Origin: Dermanyssus gallinae
Taxonomy: Eukaryota; Arthropoda; Arachnida; Mesostigmata; Dermanyssidae
Direction of reading: 5' to 3'
Assembly (NCBI GenBank): GCA_003439945.1
Contig: QVRM01005378.1
Location: forward strand, 1,017,501 to 1,081,500
DNA length: 64,000 nucleotides
Each line of letters starts with the position of its first letter. Position 1 is the first letter of the stretch. The position numbers were made by a program, and so were the translations under genes. The notes under the pieces were generated by a model, which saw only the letters and a program-made list of their open reading frames with translations, did not search any database and was not told the origin of the DNA. Below are positions 38,290-49,939 of the stretch, piece by piece.

Positions 38290-38390
38290 GCAAGGCCGGG
38301 GCTCGAACTTGCGATTGTTTTTGCTAACCAACGGCCGTTTCAAACGGTGCGTCAGCCGCCTAAGCGGTATTTAAGATAAGGCTTACTTAT
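38290..38390 (-). mobile_element. Possible tRNA-derived SINE head, minus strand
   Basis: The minus strand carries a B-box-like AAGTTCGAGCCCCGGCC preceded at roughly tRNA spacing by GCTTAGGCGGCTGACGCACC, which could hold an A box. No second copy was found in the window and the cloverleaf does not close well, so this is tentative. Confidence 0.35.
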
Positions 38391-38879
38391 GCAACCAAAG
38401 GCGGAACACAACGCAAGCGTGAGATTTGTTGTATCAACACTACGAGGCTAGTGCGCATTTAGGTCCAATTATTTTAAGAGAGCGTTTGCAAAGATTTTCA
38501 ATCCACCAGCCATTCCAAAAGAGTAGTCGCCTATTTGTACTTATCTGCGGCGAAAAGTGATTTGAACATGAGAGCCACAACAAAAACAGGTTAATATGTA
38601 TGGAAGCGAGCTATTGCTGGGTAGCCCTATTCGTAAAAAAAATAGAGATACGTGACCCGCGTAGCGTAGTATATACATTGTATACAAGCGTTCACTTCAA
38701 CAAGAAACAATGAATATAGCGGTAAAATAAAATCAGGTTCGTTTTTAGAACCTTACCAATCACCATCATTAGGTAGATTCAATAGGCTGAACTCGCGTAC
38801 GCACGCTTACACGTACTTAAGGGCCTGACAACGTTCTTGAAATCTCTTTGATAAAGTATAGATTGATTTATTAAATTTT
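38391..38879. other. Anonymous sequence
   Basis: No supported feature. Confidence 0.4.
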
Positions 38880-39400
38880 GTCTGAAAGTAGAATTGCTAT
38901 ATAGGTTCTGACCTATTTTCCAGCAATTTCTACACATTTCTTGAAGCGGCGGACTCATGCAACCATGAATTTGTTTTTCAAGTTGTCCAGCTCTACCTCG
39001 ACGGCTTCAAGCACGCCCACGCGCGTGAATTAAAACGTACCATTTTTTGTGTAGAATTTTTTTGCAGAATTTTTCCAATTTTTTTGCAGAAAGAAGATGA
39101 AATAGCACAGTGTTTGATGAATCAGCTGGGATGATCTACCAATTTTACTTCAGATAGGGCGAGAAAAGCCTCAGTGTTTTTAGCTCGGTGAGCTGGCGCG
39201 TCACGGTGGAGAGACTCATCACCTATCTTTAGAGCTCTTCTGTCGAAAACGATCATCGCCACAGTTTTACTTCGGCGGAGGAAGATGACGACCATCAACA
39301 AAACCAGCCTTCGTCAAACCGGCCCTCATCGAATTTGATCAGAAACGCTCGAGCCAGAAAGACCCTCCGATGAGCCAGCCTTTTTTCATCCTGTGACAAA
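38880..39400 (-). pseudogene. Mariner/Tc1-like transposase remnant
   Basis: On the minus strand, SLHRDAPAHRAKNTEAFLAL and VKLVDHPS match the (H)DNAPAHxA...VxLxxHPPYSP catalytic block of mariner-like transposases, and about 200 bp later EAVEVELDNLKNKFMVA and VRRFKKCVEIAGK match the C-terminal alpha-helical end. The third catalytic Asp segment is frame-shifted and lost. No TIR was identified and the N-terminal part is not recognisable. Confidence 0.65.
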
Positions 39401-40471
39401 CTACGCATTTTTCGCCGAGCGCTGCTGTTTTTGAACATCTATTACGGGGTTCGCCAAACAGATTGAAATATTCTGTTCGAAATGTTCAGTACCTTCTATA
39501 GACACTCCTTAGGGATGTACGCAGCCCGATTCTTGGGCACGGCTGTTGTGGGACCGACATGCATCAGCAGACAACGCATCAATGAAGATGACGCTATCTG
39601 CCAGTGGAGACGATTCTAGCTTACTCGATGTCTTCTGAAAGCTAGCTGACAGAAATTAAGGTCAGCATCGGGATCCAAGAAACTGCAAACACGAAAAAGC
39701 CGAGAAGACAATGGTATTCGCTATTCTTCTGTTGCGGCTGCTGCAGCCTACCACAGTTTATCTGAACAATGATAATCTCTTCGTTAGACGGTAGTTACAT
39801 AGCACTGCCTTTAGAGATACAGTTGTTGACCTGCCTCAGGTTGTTTAGGTCTAGTATTGCATGTAGTATAGGCTATTAGTATTACAGGACATTTTGCGTT
39901 CGGGGCTACAGTGATGACTGCAATGGCGTTAACACGTTCTCTTGATTTTCTCGTTTTCTGGAAGACTGTAACAACTCGACTACGATCGAGTTGTTTCATC
40001 AACCCTTGCTGGCGGCCCATAAGTTTCGGTAGAAACTTGCCCTTCTGCTCATTCTGGGGAGAGGCACGGTCATAATGCTACAATCAGATTGTACCAACAA
40101 GTCCTGCCTAAGAGGGTTGGGAAAACATTGACGCATTGTGTGTGTGGATGGGCAAACAATATAAACACTTTCGCTCCATAGTAAGAGCTGTGGGTGTTTC
40201 CCTCTTTTTTACACGACAATTATCCTTTGAATGCCGTCACTGGTTGTACTACGTGTCAGGTTAAGCATATCGATCGACCTATTTCATTGCCAGCAATAGG
40301 AAAACCACCGCCTCTATTACGGCATTAGTGTTATAGTTGCCCACTGCGTTGCATCGACGTGAGTGAATAGGCCGAAAACCGAGGTATGTGTCTGAGGATC
40401 CGGACGGGCGTTAAGTGTATCAGCTTTCTGCGAACTGTATGTATAACGTACTGCAGATAAAAGGGTATCCT
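39401..40471. other. Anonymous sequence
   Basis: May include further decayed transposon. A 69-codon minus-strand ORF (39811-40020) is basic and unrecognised. Confidence 0.4.
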
Positions 40472-40516
40472 ATATATATATATATATATATACATATATG
40501 TATATATACATATATG

Positions 40517-40564
<48 letters not shown>

Positions 40565-40575
40565 TATATATATAG
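40472..40575. repeat. (TA)n microsatellite, compound
   Basis: TA runs with CATATATGTATATATA interruptions. Confidence 0.9.
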
Positions 40576-41059
40576 TGTCGTTGATCTAAGAAGATTTCGC
40601 CACAATTCCTGGAAGTTTCGAATGCGAGAGGTGGCGTGTTATTCCTGTCAATCAAGACAAAGCTAATCGTGTTAAGATCTATTTCGGACGAAGCAGAGGC
40701 AAGTGAACACGTACCACTTGTCTGGTAGCAAGTGGCTGGGCCCTCTCTAGGCTTACTTCTAGTTTTGTTGCCCTGAAACCTGGCAGAACGAGATTGCATG
40801 TGAACAGTACCGGTCCGATTGTAGTCCCAGTAGCAACAGTAGCAGTTGCAGTATTTGTAGCGGGAAGCCTCCAGTAGGGGCGGTGCGTACAATACGCGGA
40901 GGCGCAACACTGAGGGGCTCGCAGTCTTCAGTTAACTCTCTGTCTGTCTGTCGGTCGTGTTGGTCTTTCTGCCGCTAAACCAGCCACACCACAGCTGACC
41001 TCGTTCGTCTGTTCATTCATTAGCGCAGAGAGACGAATTGACTGGCGCCAGTCGATTCA
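40576..41059. other. Anonymous sequence
   Basis: No gene supported. A 146-codon minus-strand frame (40470-40910) gains much of its length from the TA array. Confidence 0.45.
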
Positions 41060-41440
41060 TATAGGCCCACAGCCTGCGTCTACGGCGACGTCGGAACGAA
41101 CCCCAAACAGCACTTTGGGCCGTTGAAGACGGAGGCTCACTCGAAGCCAACCAGACCATCAGTCGATGGCTTCACAACAACAACAGCAACAACAGCAACA
41201 ACAACAACAACAACAACAACAACACTCTCGAAGCGAGGGAGTTCGCGTCTAAATCTCTAGCATCCAACGTCGCTGAGAACGAGGCGGGTAACGTGGACGA
41301 TACTGATGACTAAGGCTTTACCGGTGGCCCACGAGCACTTAAGCTGCTTCTCTTCGATATCATCGGGGAAGGATCAGTGCTTAGACCGCAACTCTGACGC
41401 TAACAAGACAGCCAACGCTGGTCAGTGTGGCACCGGCTGA
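41060..41440 (+). mobile_element. LINE family E C-terminal fragment, diverged, with internal (CAA)n
   Basis: GCCTGCGTCTACGGCGACGT parallels ACCTGCGTCTACGGAGACGT at about 18.89 kb. A block coding EANQTISRWLHN parallels ALNETFSRALRS. A (CAA)n tract (41176-41223) then replaces coding sequence, and later ACCGGTGGCCCACGAGCAC and CTTAGACCGCAACTCTGACG parallel the family's C-terminal blocks. Order and strand are conserved. Many frameshifts. Confidence 0.6.
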
Positions 41441-42329
41441 CGTGTGAGAAAAAGTAGCATATATATATTTTTTTTTTATATATATATAACAATTAACATT
41501 TGTCGTATCAACCACTGAGCAGCGGTCTAAGCCCTGATTTAATGATATCGAAATACGGCAGCTGAAGTGCTTGTAGGGATGTTTCTATGTGGGCCTTTGC
41601 GTTTGTGGGCGTAGTGTGAATTGGCCATAACTGCCATTTGTTCATACAATGCACAGATTGTATTTTGAGAAGCAGACCAATGTTTCTAAAACGACTCTTC
41701 TACGTGCATGAGTTCAACTTCCTCCGCATGTTTGTGAATGTGATCAATTATGTAACGTGTATTCTTTATTTGGACAGTTCTGTGCCCACACGTCACAACA
41801 TACATTCTAAATTTCTAAGAGCGAGCGCAAAACTCATGTCGTTGGCTTTTGAAAAGATCTAAATCCGGTTTAGATCTGTTAATGGCTGGCCACATTCCGC
41901 CCACATACTGACAATACAGAATGTACTAGAAGTCCCGGTTGTAGGGGGATTAGTCTGAGCGATCACATCATTGCGCCGACATCTCGTTGACGTAGGCGAT
42001 TTCGGTAGATGGTACGTTAGCTCCTTCAAGTGGTCAAAGCAGTCTAAGGTCAAAACCTCAGATAGCTAAAGAAAGACTCTTTCTCCTACCCTCTGTCTCT
42101 GCGTCCGCCTTTTGTTGTGTTTTGCCTGACGCGCGTGGGGCGTCCCTTCTCTCCTTCAGTTCTTCTACTTCTCCTCCTCTCGCTTCTTAATATGCATACT
42201 TCGTTCTACTCATGGTACTCAATGAAGGCAAAGCTTGATGAGTGCGCTGTGAACAGTTGACGTCGGCGTTCTCAGTGCGTGTTCAGAGTGCGTGTGTTCG
42301 CGCGTGATAGATTGCCCTAAGTGCTAACG
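41441..42329. other. Anonymous sequence
   Basis: A TATATATTTTTTTTTTATATATATA run near 41459-41487 starts the block. A 74-codon ORF (41638-41862) is unrecognised. Confidence 0.4.
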
Positions 42330-42525
42330 ACGTGGTTTAGGGCGCTAGTCATGGGGTGCCGCCGGTTCGATCTCGGTTGTTGGTCGAATTTTCTTTAAGC
42401 GATGCTAATGATAAACTGGCTGTCCGATTGTCTGGCCCTCATGAAAGATACGCCTCATGGTGATGTCAAGTCCGTAGGGGTTGATAGAGGATAGCCTAGC
42501 ATTTAAAACAACCTCCTTAAAAAGT
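42330..42525 (+). mobile_element. SINE3 copy
   Basis: Diverged head (GACGTGGTTTAGGGCGCTAG), B box GGTTCGATCTC, GTCGAATTTTCTTTAAGCGATG, GTCCGTAGGGG and the 3' end AACAACCTCCTTAAAAAGT. Shorter than the 16.5 kb copy because of an internal deletion after GATGCTAATGA. Confidence 0.8.
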
Positions 42526-43119
42526 ATTTTTATTTTTAAAAAAATACTTTAATCTAATTGCTCTTTGTTAGGCTCGATTGTCTGATTCTGCCACCACCAC
42601 TGCAATAACTGATGACACTGAACTGCCTAAAATCGGCCCAGCTATGGAAATCGGCGTTTGCGAAACACGATTTAATATCCGTGTGGAAGCCTATATGGAA
42701 ATCCTTGCTTAAGTGGAGATCGGCTGCGTCGTGCCTCCGATGTCGTTTCGAGGAGTTACAACGGGTTCCCTAGCATAGCAATACGCCATATTATTGCTTA
42801 GGAAAGTATTACGTACACTGATAGACTAGGCAGACAGCTCCCTAGAATGGCTGAGCTGACCCGCTCCAATGCATATGCTTTTCCAGTCAGCGTGTTTTAG
42901 CTTCTATATGCAGTGAAGTTGACTAGCTGATTGGTCGAAGCCTGCGTCTGCGATTGGCGACTCAAGGTCGAAAATTTTAGACTAATTTATTACTTTGGAA
43001 ATTGTGGGGTGGGGATATTTTACCTCTACGAGTCTCCTAACAATTCACCATTTATGACGTTGTAGACGAGCTGGTTGCTAACAATTCGTAACTTTGAGCG
43101 TCTGCCCTGTTGATGATTC
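42526..43119. other. Anonymous sequence
   Basis: Nothing supported. Confidence 0.45.
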
Positions 43120-43580
43120 GTCACGTGATGCTGCAATGTTTTCAGCTGCCTATTACAAGTTACTATATTAGGTTCTACATACTGCGGGATAACTTCGACA
43201 ATTTTTGTTGGAGCGACAGGGAAAGTGATCAAACCCTCAACAAACGTAGTTCAGTTGGGTGTGTCCCTCGACAAGAGGCTCTGGGATTGAATGAAATGCA
43301 CTAGTCGGCACGTGTACACAAAGTACATTGTGCATGGCCACTATCGCTTGACGTGTGCTCGAGCCAAGGATTTTACCAGGTGGGCGATCAATGCCATTGC
43401 CACTTTGCCTTACAGACGTGCGCTAAATATCACGCAACGAGCTGCCAGACGCATCGGCATTATACGAACTCTTCTGCCCGGTGGGATGGTCGCTGACGTG
43501 TTCAAATTGTATATGTTGGCAATAATGCATTGAAAATTATATGGCATCTTGAAATGCAGACGTATAATAGCAGAATTAAA
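43120..43580 (+). mobile_element. LINE family A, 3' end copy
   Basis: Aligns with 57870-58440 without the SINE: CAATTTTTGTTGGAGCGACAG, GCACTAGTCGGCACGTGTAC, GTGCGCTAAATATCACGCAA, CGCATCGGC, CCCGGTGGGATGGTCGCTGA, CATCTTGAAATGCA. It is 5'-truncated as usual for LINEs; the 3' end is diverged. Confidence 0.8.
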
Positions 43581-43762
43581 CACTCATCAAGCATAGAAAT
43601 ACTCGTGCTTTGTGGGTAGTGATATTTATCTTTTAGCTGCTCTTGAAAAGTAAGTCGTATTTTAAATTCTGCAGCATTTATTTTAGATGCCTTAATGTCA
43701 GAGTCTTACACAAACATTATATATGCATTTAAATAGCGCAAAGCTCTCCAAATACATAACTG

Positions 43763-43763
<1 letters not shown>

Positions 43764-43812
<49 letters not shown>
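43764..43812. repeat. (TA)n microsatellite
   Basis: Pure TA run. Confidence 0.9.
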
Positions 43813-43814
<2 letters not shown>

Positions 43815-43849
43815 ACGGACTATTAGGATAATGAGAAGGAAAGAGGTAC

Positions 43850-44960
43850 GCGGGTAGCAAAAGCGCTGGAAGGGAATATATAAATTATTTGTCCAAAGTT
43901 TTTAATCACATCTTTCCAGAAAGTTGTTAGACGGGGAATCATTGCCAAAAAGGTGGCGTCGATAAAGATAATTAAAAACATAGGCGGCCGATAGCTATGA
44001 CCGCAATTACTCATCGTATTTTTATGGCGATTCGTAAGAGCTGTGTACAGAGTATGTTACAATCGAATAGTAAAATTTGGGAACGGAAATATGGACAATT
44101 CTATTTGTTATTGCCTTATTAAAATCGGAATGCGGGATCGTATTGTTTTTCAATCTAAAAAAAACCTACGATACAGTGACCAGAAATAAAAGTTCATGGC
44201 GGAAAAAGGGTTCGAAACAAGTCACGGTATAAAAGTGTGTGGGGGTTCAATAGATATGTGATTACACGGGACGTTTGCAGGGCAATGTATGTGCCGGTTA
44301 ACATTTGCAAGCGCGAACTTTTTGTAAGTAAAGTAAAAAAGTATATAGTTCGGGCTGATGGAAAAAGTAGAAAAGATACATAGGGAAGTTATTAGATTTT
44401 TATTGGGTGTCGTTTGCACTCTAGCAGGAAGTTTTCTGAAGGAGATGAGGAATGTCGAAATTTATCGAAAAGAAAGTAGCATGTAACATGAAGTATTATA
44501 GTAGAATTGGAGAATTAATTGTGGACAACAAGTCAAGAAGCTACAGAGATACAAAGTCAATATGAGTAAAATAGGCAAATAAAAAGTAGTGTAACGGCAA
44601 CATGCACATATAGATGGCGGGTATTACTTCGAATCTAATCTTGTCTTCAGGAAATATACTGGAATGTGAAGGCAGAAAAAGATGAATTAGAATAATTACA
44701 CGATGATCCATGAGGCAGCGAGCTGTTAGCAGGTGCGTCAACAGGTTTGTTAGACTCGAGAATGCAGCGGGCCTGTTGCGAGGAGTTAGAGACAACCATT
44801 TATCGGCTATGCACGAAAGAAGAGAAATCGATGGGTTATTTAGTTAGAGAGTGTGCTCGTTTAAGTGGAACTGGGGACTGGGAATTAGAAAGGAAGCTTA
44901 AAAATGAGGCATTAAAAGTTCGAGATGTCTGCAAATTGTTCTCAATACAACTATTGTTCT
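43850..44960 (+). mobile_element. LINE family D, RT and C-terminal fragment
   Basis: Frame-shifted peptides in LINE order: KLLDGESLPKRW (pre-palm), FNLKKTYDTVTRNK (palm motif A-like), EKIHREVIRFLLGV and AGSFLKEMRNV (post-RT), then ELLAGASTGLLDSRMQRA and LCTKEEKSMGYLVREC, a zinc-knuckle with its first Cys lost. The latter part matches the copy at 5600-6185. No region with the YxDD loop was found, so there is probably an internal loss. Confidence 0.65.
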
Positions 44961-45898
44961 CTCACTAGCCAACTAGGAGGGTCTTTTTGATGATGAAATA
45001 TTCTTGCGAACATGCCGGTATGTTCGGTTTCTCTACAAAATTTCCTGCTGTCGCACATTTTGTAAAGTTTTGTCTGGTTAGCCATAACGATATACGCAAG
45101 TATACTGACTCCACCGTCATTTTTAAACAAGATTTTTGCTCCTTTCATTTCATTGGGAAAAAGGTAAGTAGGTTTAATAATTCCTCAAATTTGGCTAGAA
45201 TTTAGACAGTCTGTATATATATACACAGACAGACTGTCTAACTTAAATAAATATAAATATATTGTGTTAGGTGTATATATACCTACACATATATGTACGT
45301 ATATATTTAGGTACGATAAAAAAAAAAGCACCGGCACAGGTCGTAAATCGTTTTTTCAACCTCATGCTTTCGACATTTGTGTGCTTCTTTCTCGAAGGAA
45401 TCTTTGCGTTTGTTTCTTCGTTTTTAATTAATTCACAGCGACAGCAGTTCTATCCTGTGACTGAAAAGTACGTAGTAATAGTAACAGTAGTAATCGTAGT
45501 AAAAATAGTAGTATTAGTATTAGTAGTAGTCAGCGAGATAAAGCGAAAGAAGTAGCCCCGATGGAAATTATTGGCAGTTGTATATCGTAATGTAGTACCT
45601 CTTGCAGGGGGTTGTCTCATTGTGATGGCGCGGGAAGTAATGAAAACTGCGCGTGTAACGAGGGTGGTTACGTGAGGCACCAGCATCAATGTCACACGAC
45701 AACGCCGGTGAATGAAGCGCCCGCCTCTAATCGGATCGGAGAGCACCCGCATGGCCCACCCCGTCGAGCGGAATAGCGGCTTCGACCTCCGCACTCCATA
45801 AGCCGGTCTACAGCCGGTCGATCTGTTTGATAACTGCGGTCTGCCTGACGTGTTGTAGTAGTAGTAGTAAGCCGTAATTCTTCCAACAGCAGCATTAA
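44961..45898. other. Anonymous sequence
   Basis: Contains the palindrome at 45202-45241, an A8 run near 45320, and (GTA)n-type triplets at 45475-45532 and 45856-45868. ORFs up to 114 codons follow the triplet runs. Confidence 0.5.
45202..45241. repeat. Palindrome with TA-containing loop
   Basis: Arms TTAGACAGTCTGT (45202-45214) and ACAGACTGTCTAA (45229-45241) are perfectly complementary with a 14-nt spacer. Confidence 0.85.
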
Positions 45899-46200
45899 AA
45901 ACAATTTTTTAAGGAGGTTGTTTTTAATTCTAGACTATCCTCCGTCCCCTAAGGGCTTGGAACTTCACCTGAGGTATATCTTCAATGCACCGGGAGCCGG
46001 ACCCATTAAGATATCTAGGGTTTGCCCAACAGTCCTTGTGGCAGGATGACTGCTGACTCTCAGCGGTATGGTTTATATCATTTATGCTTAATGAGCATCG
46101 CTCAAAGATAATTCGATCAACAACAGGTATCGAACCGGCGACACCCCGGTGGATGACAACCATGACTAGTGCACTAGTACCCTAGATCACGCCGCCACTG
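45899..46200 (-). mobile_element. SINE3 copy, minus strand, near full length
   Basis: The reverse complement shows the head GGCGGCGTGATCTAGGG, ACTAGTGCACTAGTCATGG, B box GGTTCGATACC, ATTATCTTTGAGCGATGCTC, CCTAGATATCTTAATGGGTC and the 3' end AACAACCTCCTTAAAAAAT. No clear TSD was found. Confidence 0.85.
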
Positions 46201-46397
46201 AGAGAGAAAAAATACTAGTTTTTGCAAGGCTTTACTTTGATACACGACGAGTTCAGGCATACACGCGTACGTTGATAGCCCGATAACGTAAACAAGTTTG
46301 TGCCAATAACGAGTTGCCAGACTTTTCTATGTTGGAATTTAGAGATTGGTAGTAGTCTCTCTCTATCTCTCTCGCGCACTCATAACTATGTATAATC

Positions 46398-46451
46398 TAA
46401 AGGGGTGTCATAATCTACAAAAACTAATATATAAAGCCGAACATAAACGTC
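46398..46451. repeat. Dispersed ~54-bp repeat, copy 1
   Basis: CTAAAGGGGTGT-AATCTAC and TATATAAAGCCGAACATAAA, matching 48541-48594 with about five differences. Flanks outside the core are unrelated. Confidence 0.85.
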
Positions 46452-48540
46452 CCTATTAACTGATTTCGAAAAAAATCTGTGTCACCTAATCAAACGCAGC
46501 CGTTTTGCTTAGCGCTATTCGTTTTTCATTTTTTGTGCGGCTCGAGTAGAGTTATTGACGTGAGCATGAAATCACGGGCCTAATTAATAAACATACCAAC
46601 ACTTACACACAGTACAGCTAGGAAGATCATTAGCTGCCGCGCAAGACGCTACCGTTTCAGACTAGGGCTTAAGCTGAACTGCAGCATTCCTAAATCACTC
46701 AGGTCCTTTAAAGCACGACAGAATTGCACATCATTTGAAGCGCTTCTGTTCTACACTAGAATCCGGGTATCTAGCAACAAATAAGCGTACAAAGTGCCCG
46801 CATTGGATCTTTCGCACCGGAATAGATAAGTTGAAATAATTGCACGTGTTTTTTCGAATAGATGTAAATGCAAACGTTTCAAACATTTTCCTACACGATT
46901 CGCATGATACCAGAATGAATATAATCTCTACATAACTATGGATGTGATTCAATTTGCCTGATAATGAGTTCGTTAGTACGATGCGACACGGCTTGCATGC
47001 GCGTGTCCTTTACTAGAAAAGACCGTCTACACACCATTCATCATGATGAGCCTTTGCCTTCTAGGTCAGCCGAACAAAATACGGACCATTTAGATATGGC
47101 TATAGCAAGCGGTGACACAGGTATAGGATTTCAAGAATTGCACTACAGACTCACTTCTCAGGTGGCTAATTAAATCTCTGCTCGCTGAGCGACGCCATCC
47201 CACGTCATGCTCGCGACACGTGACATCAGATACGGAACCTCGTATGGCTGCCAAGTAATACAATACAATAAGAGCCTATATAGGTAGCTAGCTCCAGCTT
47301 ATTGAAGTAGTTGTGTATCGTAACTGGCACTGCATACGGCTTAGACCGAAAACTTTGAGAAGTACGAGAGTTCAACAGAAACCGCACAAATAAACTACTC
47401 TAGACGACTTCCGACTACGAAGTTACTTTACATCTGAATTTAGTATAAAGCAATTGTGGTACGAAAGCTACTTCGTAATAGAGATGTGTGATGCGGGATA
47501 GGCTGCAACAGGTTGGCAACGTACACTTAATTCCACATCTATATGGCAGCAACACTGTGCCAGCTAATGTATCGTTCGACGTCAGCAATTGATATTTGTG
47601 AGCTGTTAGACACAAGCCCTTGCCAAGCGTGCTGGCCGGCGGCATTGTGACCTACTTTAACTGTTATTATTCTTGTTTGTTTGACGTCGAACTGAGCTTA
47701 AAATAGCACGAAAGTTAGGGGGTGCGTGCGCATGTCGATATTTCAACGTGCTCAGCAACTTCAGAGCCAATTAATTGCTTAGGCCTGTTTCTAAAACGCG
47801 TACCACAGTGTTGAAGTTGAAAGTTTTGGAATCAAGGTGCATGAAAAAGCTGCACGAGCTTTTTTGATTGAGCGTCATACTACTAGTCACTCAATGTCAC
47901 GACAAGAGGCGGCTAAACGTCAGGAGTTGTTTTCAGCTAGTGGCACATGCGGCACAGCATAGCATACGGCGTACGAATTAGAAATTCTATGTATTTTTGA
48001 TTCGCAGTTACTCTCGCAGTTACCCTCGGTGGCACGAGCGGTTACAGACGAATACACTTTTAAACGCGATAGCGGCAACGCTAGAGTTGCTGCTGTAATG
48101 CTGTAAACTTCATCGTCTGGAATCCTGCAGTCCATTGTTAGTTATTGCTGCCTTCCTGGCGCCCGCCATAGAGCTGTTTGAAGAGCGACCTGGGTACCTG
48201 ACATTACCCGTATCCGCTGTAGCGCGTTTCCCGTCTCCTGGGAAAACCGCCGAGAAGTGATTTCCCCTGTGAATGAATGCAAAACGTTGAACTGGAGGCC
48301 AACTGAATTGAGAGCTTTGCTACGTGCATCGTATGCAATCGTCAACTCTATGTTAAAACGTTGCACTACTTTGAGCTGACAGCTGTTGGTTCTTCTTACG
48401 ACATGCTATAAAATGTCTAGATTTTTGCTCTAAGCGGGGTTTTTTGCGCCTGCCGGCGCGTACTTACTACAATTGAGATTTAATATGAACTAATTATTAT
48501 GTATATACATAAACATATACATATATTTCCTCAGGCGTAT

Positions 48541-48594
48541 CTAAAGGGGTGTAATAATCTGCAAAAACAAATATATAAGGCCGAACATAAACGT
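48541..48594. repeat. Dispersed ~54-bp repeat, copy 2
   Basis: Same core as 46398-46451, in the same orientation. Confidence 0.85.
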
Positions 48595-49000
48595 CACAAA
48601 AAACACAACAAAATATGCCGCACCTATAGGAGCCACGCAGAGAGTGTAGATTGCTCTATCGTGTCTGTGGGTTGGGATCGTAGCCGGTAAGCGTTTAAAA
48701 TGACTAAATAAAGTAAAATAATAAACATTGAAAAGCCAGTCTTCCAGGCATTTACAGCGGGTGTCATACAGTATGGATCTGTCGTGCTATAGAATCTGTT
48801 GCTTACACATTCACACCTGACAATTGTATGATGATAATACGTATTTTATTTTTAATAATCACAATTCTCATTTAGATATTAATAAAAAATTACCAGCCGG
48901 TAAGTGTACAGGTTGAACTCTTTATATATACATCAGTTCCTCTAAGTTTTTCTTACTTTGGAGCTTGCCTAGGATCATTCTCGCGTGCCATGTAGAACTT

Positions 49001-49939
49001 CTAAGGCAATTTGCTGCCTCAGGAATGCTGTGGATCGGATTTCCGTAGGTCTTTATTCGACTTATCGATGTTGATTCCCATAGGTCTCCGTTCGACATCT
49101 CGATGATGTGCCGATCGTCCACGGTCATGGACTCTGGTTCCGCCCACATTCCTGATGTCTAACTTATGAACGAAGACATGGTTCGTTTCCCAAGGCTTCG
49201 AAATGAGAAGTCTTGTCCCTCCGTCTGCCTGAGGTGCATGACCTCCTACCGAGCCGAAGATCACCGTCAATGCTTACCACATACGTGTTACGAATTGGCA
49301 CGTCCCAGATCGGCAGTTTTCCCATGGCTCAGGATGTCAAATTCACAGCGTGTGGTATAACGTTCTCACCTTGACACAGATGTGTCGGCTCACAAAGCCA
49401 ACAGACTGCTCCCCAGTCATGATGTGTGGGTGAAACGGACGGGGCTTGCGGCTGGGTAACCTTCGAGACGGGACTTGGCTTGTGCCAGGGAAACTTTGTT
49501 TCACGCAAATTGCTTTTCCCTATCTCTTTCATCTAGGCCCGCATTGTAGAGCTGCCACTTCTAACCAGCTTTGTTTTAGTGAGCTACCGGAGAGCTCTGT
49601 CCGAAGAAGGCTCGAACAACTGGCAGGCGAAAGTCAAAAACAAAGCTTGAGAGGCTTCTAAGCTCGAGACCACAAATGTATTGCGAGTGCGCAAACGTAT
49701 CGAGGGAGATGTTAGACACAACTCCTCAGATCGCAGGAGAATCCAATCAAAAGCCGTTGATTTGCGTTTATCTTGAAGTCTGAACTTGCTCTCAGGAAGT
49801 ACGTTACCCTCCGCACGCCAAGCAATAGCCCGGCAGCAAGAGTCCCGTCTGGCTGCTAACCAGAAGTAGACGAGCGTGCATCCGCAAGAGATGAAATGCG
49901 CCGAGGAGTTTCAGACTGTCCTTGCGTTAAGTCTGGGCG
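49001..49939. other. Possible continuation of the minus-strand LINE E-type remnant
   Basis: Lies downstream (on the minus strand) of the RT remnant at 49940-50640, where an RT connection or C-terminal region would be expected. Minus-strand ORFs of 75-83 codons (48922-49270) are open, but I could not match them to the endonuclease motifs seen at 18.6 kb. Confidence 0.3.

Larger units (their letters stand above)
46201..49000. other. Anonymous sequence
   Basis: The longest stretch without a recognised TE apart from 29-33 kb. A ~54-bp repeat is shared between 46398-46451 and 48541-48594. ORFs of 60-77 codons on both strands (46964-47173, 47415-47645, 47920-48135, 48142-48366) are unrecognised and unsupported by splice context. 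Confidence 0.45.

Noticed and set aside
46398..48594. LTR retrotransposon bounded by the 54-bp repeats
   Set aside because: The repeats are far too short for LTRs, and there is no primer-binding site, polypurine tract or pol sequence between them.
49150..49660. Plus-strand ORFs of 64-71 codons
   Set aside because: They overlap the region downstream of a minus-strand RT relic and have no motif of their own.
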